NCBI GenBank assembly: GCA_027924585.1
Contig: BSBM01000050.1
Location: 2,976,001-3,040,000, forward strand
DNA length: 64,000 bases
Source: Larix kaempferi
Taxonomy: Eukaryota > Streptophyta > Pinopsida > Pinales > Pinaceae
Direction of reading: 5' to 3'
The position numbers and the translations under genes are program-made. Shown here one piece after another: positions 58,918-64,000 of this stretch (positions are counted from its first letter, which is position 1; the number at the start of each line of letters is the position of its first letter). A model generated the notes under the pieces. It saw only the letters and a program-made list of their open reading frames with translations. It did not search any database and was not told where the DNA came from.

Positions 58918-60171
58918 CTAGGTGTAGTACTTCTTCAGGTAGAGCCCATTTCTAGGCTCCGACAACTTATTAGCTTCATAGTCTGTTAACTCATATGCAC
59001 CCTTTTTCAGCACCTTAAAAACTATGTAGGGACCGAGCCACATGGACTTAAACTTTCCAGCTCCTAAAGGTTCCTTGTCCTGATCCCAGAGCAGAACAAG
59101 GTCTCCTTCTAGAAAAACCATAGGTCTGACAGACTTGTCGTACTATCCCTTGACTCGGTTCTTATGTGCTTCATTTTCTATGAGCGCGTCATGGTGCTGC
59201 TCATCCAGATGTTCTAAATGCAGCAAACGTTCTTCCAAGACTGAAGTGTCAGGTAGTAGTTGGACATCCAACTTCAATGAAGGAATCTTGCACTCAACCG
59301 GAATGACTGCTTCTATCCCATGCACAAGTTGGAAGGGAGAGAACCCGGTAGAATTCTTTACATTGGCTCGGTAGGCCCAAAGATCAAGATACAACATAAT
59401 GTGCCAGTTAGTTCTACTTGCATTAACAGTCCTTTGTAAGATGGTCTTCAAAGTTTTGTTGACCGCTTCGACCTAACCATTCTCCTGCAAGTAAAACGAA
59501 GACGAATGTTCCTACCGAAAACCTAACATGGTGTATAGATCGGTCATCATGTTGTTCTAAAAATGAAGACCGTGATCAGTCATGATCTCTTTGGGTATAC
59601 CAAATATTGCAATGATATGGCTGAAAACGAAATGAACAGTGGTTTCCCCATCTGCCTTAACAGTAGGCATTGCCTCGGCCCACTTGGTCAAGTAGTCGAC
59701 GGCAACAATGATATGGTGATGACCTCCAGCCGAAACTAAATTACAATTCATAAAATTAATCCCCCCCTTGGTGAAGGGGCCTGCTGTGATTACAAGATGG
59801 AGAGGAGCTGGGTGTGCTCTCATCTTCCTGGTAAAAAACTGACATTTCTGGCAGCATTTCACAGCTTCCACACAATCTTTGAAGATTGTGGGCCAAAAAT
59901 AACCGGCATGCAGTATTTTCTGGAGCATGCCATCCTCCTGAACAAATACTATTCCTATTGTGTATACTGATGCAGCCAGATATAAGAGTAAATCCTTCGT
60001 ATAGTCTTGCGGGCTTAACAAGGGGGCTGAAAGTAATGCCTTTTTCAAGGCATCAAACGATATTTGAGCAACCTCATCCCATAAAAAGTAGGTATCTTGT
60101 TTAAGCAGTCTCATGAAAACTTTTGTAATTTTGGCATAGTTAATGATAAAGCATCTCAAGAAGTTGGACAT
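58918..60171 (-). pseudogene. RNase H remnant fused to integrase, gypsy copy 2
   Basis: The frame from 60171 reads FLRCFIINYAKITKVFMRLL and the start of RNase H (LLLYLAASVYTIGIVFVQED), then at about 59920 jumps into integrase (KILHAGYFWPTIFKDC...CQKCQ). The rest of RNase H, the linker and the two zinc-binding His have been deleted. The integrase core keeps D (VAVDYLTKWAEA), D (EIMTDHGLHF) and E (VEAVNKTLK, after a stop). 59451-59143 adds LDLWAYRANVKNSTGFSPFQ, and 59121-58918 the C-terminal GDLVLLWDQDKEPLGAGKFK and WLGPYIVFKVLKKGAYEL. No chromodomain is seen. Confidence 0.83.
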
Positions 60172-60179
60172 GCCCTACA

Positions 60180-61160
60180 GACTTTGAAGTTGTCTCAGGG
60201 TTCAAGGAGGAGGTAGATTTACAATCGCCTTAACTTTCAAAGGACCAACCATTATGCCATGACTAGATACTAAGAAACCCAGTAATCGTCCAGACTCGAC
60301 GCAGGATACACATTTGTTGGGATTCAAACGAATCTTGTAGTATCTGCACCGTTCAAACACAAGTCTTAAATGATCAGGATGCTCCCGTCTCTTGCGAGAT
60401 CGCGTTGGGAGATCATCAAGGTAGGGTTCGACTACGTGCTTGATGTCATGAAAAGAAAAGTTCATTGATCGCTAAAGGTAGCTCCAACATTCTTCAATCC
60501 AAATGGCATATTCCGATAGGCAAAGGTGCCCCAGGGACAAATGAAAGTTATCTTGTGCTCGTCTTCAGGTTTGATATGTATCTGATTATATCCTGAAAAC
60601 CCATCCATGAAAGAGAACATTTCATGGCCCGCACACGCATCGATGATCTAATCTATGAATGTTGTGGGATAATTGTCTTTCGGACAAGCTTTATTTAGGT
60701 CCCGGAAGTCAGTATAGACTCTAATGTTACCTTGTTTTTTGTCTATCGGAATAGGATTTGACACCCATTCTGTCATAGCTATCGGATAGATAAATCCGAC
60801 TTTGAGCAATTTCTCTACTTCTTCCTTGATGGCAAGTTCTTTTCAAGGGTTAACTGGACAGAGCTTCTGTCTCATAGGTTTAGCATTGGGATACGTTGTG
60901 ATGACATGCTCAACAATGGCGAGGTCAATGCCTGGCATCTCCTCGTAAGGCTAGGAAAAAGCGTTGTGGAATTATTTAAAGAGATTGGTATACAAAATGA
61001 TCTCCTTAGGAGAACAGTCTGCTCCAATGAAAATATTTTCCATGACCCCAGGTTTGATGGAAATGTTGATTGGAATGGTTCTTGATATATTTTCCATATT
61101 CCCTTTGGCATAAACAACTTTTGAAGTAGAATGGATAGCGGACAAATCAACATTCCCACC
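60180..61160 (-). pseudogene. Reverse transcriptase of gypsy copy 2
   Basis: From about 61000: YEEMPGIDLAIVEHVITTYP, then EEVEKLLKVGFIYPIAMTEW, DKKQGNIRVYTDFRDLNKAC, FSFMDGFSGYNQIHIKPEDE, and YLDD encoded at 60423-60412, followed by RLNPNKCVSCVESGRLLGFL. Stops fall near 60648, 60472 and 60198. The catalytic Asp pair is intact. Very close in sequence to 42360-43110. Confidence 0.83.
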
Positions 61161-61165
61161 GGGTC

Positions 61166-62026
61166 TCATAGAAAACTCACCTCTCTCAATCCTGTCAAAT
61201 AAGACTTGTGGTGCATGTGTTCCCAAGGATGGTCCAAGCCAATCATTGCTTCCAAGATCGCCTCATCAGAGGAAAAAACAGTATCTAGATAGTCAAAAGA
61301 GTGGATAGAGTCCACTGACCATGCAGGAGCATATTCCATATCTGACTCAGCAGAGACCAACAGGGTCACGATATGTTCTGTTGCAGCATGTTGTGAATCT
61401 AAGTAAGCAACCTCTGCAACAGATAAAGGCACAACTGGTTTTGATTCAGTGGGGAGAATCCATGGATCTGTCGTTGGACCGACCGTGAAAATATCAGACG
61501 AAGAACATTCTTCAGAACCAATAAAATGGATAGGATAAGGTAGGTCAAAAGTGCCTATTAATGACCCATAGAGACCTGCTCCCAAAATCTCAGTAACTGG
61601 GCAGGACTGATCAACCAACGGAATCGTTGAATCTGATAAAGTCTGGTTGTTTTTTCGAGTAAACAAAAGTTGATCAACTGTGATGATCTTACCTTCATGA
61701 GGGAACATTAAGACTCAGAAAATGGCCGACGGCACAGCCTGCATGGCATATGTCCAGCTCCTACCCAACAACAAGTTGTAGCCAAGTGGAGCATCTAGAA
61801 CTTCAACCTCTACAAATACTAGTTTTCCCGCAAGTTCAACATCAAATGATGGTAACACTCCGTGTGGACGAAAAGATCTTCCATCAAAGGAGGTAGGTAC
61901 CGTGTTCGAGGGGGCTAACTCAAATTCGCCTAAATCCTTCCAACAAGAAATGGACATTACTCACGTAGACGCACCCTCATCTACAACAGCTTGTCCAATG
62001 GTCTTGGGACCAAGGATTACCTCTAT
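61166..62026 (-). pseudogene. Aspartic protease and downstream linker, gypsy copy 2
   Basis: The active-site region VVDEGAST lies at about 61965-61990, directly followed by a stop (TGA) where copy 1 has Ser. 61957-61715 continues SCWKDLGEFELAPSNTVPTS, FRPHGVLPSFDVELAGKLVF and YNLLLGRSWTYAMQAV; 61708-61166 is the acidic linker ending near the start of RT. The D-E-G triad is the same unusual form as in copy 1. Confidence 0.78.
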
Positions 62027-63061
62027 TTAGAGAGCGACGTGATACGTAAACCGGGGTTTGATAGTGGTCATATCAAACCGAGCCAGCATATTGGATGAAT
62101 CTACACTCTTGATCGCTACGAGAAGTGCACTGCGTTGCAATGGGAAACTTTGCAGTACTTCTAAAGTGGACATGGAACAGGGGGTTTGGGCTAAATCCTC
62201 CACAACATTATAGTTGGGGACAGCCCGCGCGTTGGGGTTGTGCACAGCTCGTTTGTAGACACCTTTCAGGATCTTTGGCAACGAATCTACCGGTCTCTCG
62301 ATGTGGAGAGGGGTAGATGACTCAGGAACATCCTTCTGCTGTGGATCTGGGGTATAATTTCTAGCTTGAGTCTGCAAAAGAGCATCTGAATTAACCATAT
62401 TAATGAATGACGGATCAGCGGACAAGGCATGAGGTATGCCCCCAGCACTAGAGTTTCCAGCAACTGAACTTTGTCCGTGAGGGAACAAATATTTCAAGGC
62501 AGCTGGTTTCTTCTCACGAAGCATCTTTTGGGCTTCTTCCATTAGAGGGCATTGATGGGTAAGGTGGTCCTCTTTGCATAGCTTGCAAGGGAACTTCACT
62601 TTCCTTTTTCCTTTTTTACCCTCCTCAACATTTTCTGTGTTTTTTGGATTTTGGTGGTTCCCCTCCCTTTTCTTTCCCTTTCTTTTGTTGTTGGGCTGCC
62701 AAGGGCCCTTTTGGTTTGTCTGCACCTGTTGTACAGATTCTATTGTTGAAGGGGAGGCTGCAACCAAAGTTGCTTCTGCAGTAGACTGTTTGACTGACAA
62801 GGCGTGAACCTGCTTTGTTAAAGCATCAAACACTGCAGAGTCTACTGAACCCACAATGCCATCAGGATGTGGTCCAGGTTTAGGTTTACCTAAGTCTTTG
62901 TTAGACCTTGGTGCATTAGGAATAATCTCATATAAGAGCCCAGACTGAGCATATACCAAGTCAAGTTGTTGGGTTCTTAAGATAGCTTCCTCTTTGGAGG
63001 ACACCCTTGAAGTTGAAACTTCCTTAGAAATATAAGGAAGGAGTGATTTAAGATACCACTC
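62027..63061 (-). CDS. gag C-terminal half with Cys/His zinc motif, gypsy copy 2
   Basis: An open frame of 325 codons (63004-62027), preceded by EWYLKSLLPYISKEVSTS after a stop at about 63062. It contains a basic linker and CKLCKEDHLTHQCPLMEEAQ, a C-X2-C-X3-H-X4-C knuckle, close to the copy 1 version but with the His intact. It then runs on through SLPKILKGVYKRAVHNPNAR toward the protease. The homologous frame in copy 1 begins at the zinc motif (44926). Confidence 0.75.
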   Translation of the reverse strand, partial: EWYLKSLLPYISKEVSTSRVSSKEEAILRTQQLDLVYAQSGLLYEIIPNAPRSNKDLGKPKPGPHPDGIVGSVDSAVFDALTKQVHALSVKQSTAEATLVAASPSTIESVQQVQTNQKGPWQPNNKRKGKKREGNHQNPKNTENVEEGKKGKRKVKFPCKLCKEDHLTHQCPLMEEAQKMLREKKPAALKYLFPHGQSSVAGNSSAGGIPHALSADPSFINMVNSDALLQTQARNYTPDPQQKDVPESSTPLHIERPVDSLPKILKGVYKRAVHNPNARAVPNYNVVEDLAQTPCSMSTLEVLQSFPLQRSALLVAIKSVDSSNMLARFDMTTIKPRFTYHVAL

Positions 63062-63064
63062 TAA

Positions 63065-63544
63065 TCAAAATGCTGGAGGGATGTCGGCTTTAATGAGCCT
63101 CTTTCTCCTTCGCCACTCCTGAATGTGGTCAGATAGGTGAGTGGCTTTATTCTGTCGGAAGGTTGACAAAAGGTTTGTACCGGCATCATACCGGACAGGA
63201 AGTTGAAAGTGATTCAGAAAAATAGTAGCTAGATCCCAAAAGGTGCCATAAGCAGTTGCAGGCATTTCAATGTACCATTTGGCTGTGACACTTGTCAAGG
63301 TTCTTTGAAAGAGCCTCAATCGGATGGAATCATCATTCAGCGAATTCGAGGAGCACCAGAGATGAAATGTCGTGACATGATCACCGGGATCCTCACCAGT
63401 ATTGCCTTCAAACTTTGGAATGTCTGAGAGAAACTTAGTGGGAACAGGTGGCCATGCAGAGTTATAGCACATAGGGTCATTAGTGAGTTTTGAAAGATTT
63501 GGCAAGTTCAAAGTTGCCAGAAAAGGTAAACGCAGTCGTTCCTA
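63065..63544 (-). pseudogene. gag core (capsid) of gypsy copy 2
   Basis: MNLPNLSKLTNDPMCYNSAW, KFEGNTGEDPGDHVTTFHLW and RLFQRTLTSVTAKWYIEMPA match the copy 1 gag core; VRYDAGTNLLSTFRQNKATH and HIQEWRRRKRLIKADIPPAF follow. It is open from 63511 to 63065, with a stop on each side (TAG near 63544, probably from CAG; TGA near 63062). Confidence 0.82.
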
Positions 63545-63565
63545 TGGCATTTGATAGACAGGAAC

Positions 63566-63997
63566 CTAGTATTGGGAATTTCCCGCTACCTGGTTAATGT
63601 ACTGCTGGTTGGGGTTTCCCCCGTCCATCGGTTGTGAGGTAAAAGCATTAAAATTGCTCCACCCGAAAGAAAGTGGATTACTTCCCGGGGTAGTGGTCCA
63701 TTGCGGCTGGGTGTTAACCCCACTGAATTGTGGATTAATAATATTACCCCCTCCTCTAGCAAATAGAGAGAAAGGGATACTCCCTACAGGTATATTTGAT
63801 GGATTTACATTATAACCTGCATAGGGGTTAAAGCCAGGTGTAGTTGTAACATACGGTGCCGTCATCGTACCCATAACAGGCATAGATGCAGAGGGGATTG
63901 ATCCTACAACAAATGTGGAAGCAATAGTTTGAGTTATACCCTGGAACTGTTGTGTAATAGGAGGCTGAGTGAAATTCATCGCAGGTATCCCTGTCAA
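63566..63997 (-). pseudogene. gag N-terminal low-complexity region, gypsy copy 2
   Basis: 143 codons, rich in Pro, Gly, Asn, Gln and Thr, continuing beyond the window edge. Ends QVAGNSQY at a stop at 63566. Position and composition match 46220-46927 in copy 1, though the two have diverged. Confidence 0.6.
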
Positions 63998-64000
63998 AGG

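Larger units (their letters stand above)
58392..64000 (-). mobile_element. Ty3/gypsy element copy 2 (Tat-like), running off the window
   Basis: On the minus strand: gag (64000-62027), protease (61990-61166), RT (to about 60180), fragment of RNase H fused by deletion to integrase (60171-58918), extra RNase H (58817-58392). The convergent PMD-like ORF beyond may belong to it. Its 5' LTR and primer site lie to the right of the window; no 3' LTR was identified. Confidence 0.82.

Noticed and set aside
1-64000. CRISPR arrays, bacterial operons, organellar genes, rRNA
   Set aside because: No spaced identical repeats with unique spacers, no bacterial-type gene packing, no recognisable organelle or ribosomal sequence.

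Overview
This is a window of plant nuclear DNA from a large, repeat-rich genome, most likely a gymnosperm. The taxon is an inference from the style of the repeats and remembered resemblance of the gypsy gag-pol and extra ORFs to conifer elements; nothing here proves it. I see no intact single-copy host gene, no rRNA or tRNA gene, no CRISPR and no organellar gene block. Nearly everything recognisable is a decayed or nested transposable element whose reading frames are broken by stops, many of them explicable as C-to-T (or G-to-A) changes expected of methylated DNA.

Layout. 1-4762: a non-autonomous LTR element on the minus strand (2.1 kb LTR, tRNA-Asp type primer site, one gag-like ORF, no pol), inserted in a zinc-knuckle coding region. 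4763-10427: a decayed gag-like/coiled-coil element without recognisable pol, then a polypurine tract and LTR-like DNA holding two unusual short-repeat clusters. 10395-16285: a decayed plus-strand Ty3/gypsy element (Athila-like) split by a 1.45 kb solo LTR with a perfect target-site duplication. 16286-31161: mostly anonymous DNA with small tandem duplications, an orphan coiled-coil frame, a deleted Ty1/copia remnant and one copy of a dispersed repeat. 31162 to about 35.8 kb: a structurally complete but dead minus-strand Ty1/copia element. 36526 to about 52.2 kb: a CACTA end with 251-bp subterminal repeats, and a CACTA transposase gene on the minus strand; between them lie a GC-richer exon-like island (39.95-41.2 kb) and a minus-strand gypsy copy (41711-49434) whose LTR interrupts the transposase. 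53122-55480: second copy of the dispersed repeat, split by an inverted solo LTR of the same family as the one at 13 kb. 55771-56030: three 96-98 bp tandem repeats. 56982-64000: a second copy of the gypsy family, running out of the window.

How parts relate. The two gypsy copies complement each other: copy 1 has 5' LTR, primer site, gag, protease, RT and part of RNase H; copy 2 has gag, protease, RT and integrase, then a separate second RNase H ORF preceded by a splice-acceptor-like sequence, then a convergent plus-strand ORF resembling the plant mobile domain. That 3' arrangement (extra RNase H in the place of an env gene, plus an antisense extra ORF) is the most interesting structure in the window. 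Nesting gives relative ages: each interrupted element is older than the one inside it.
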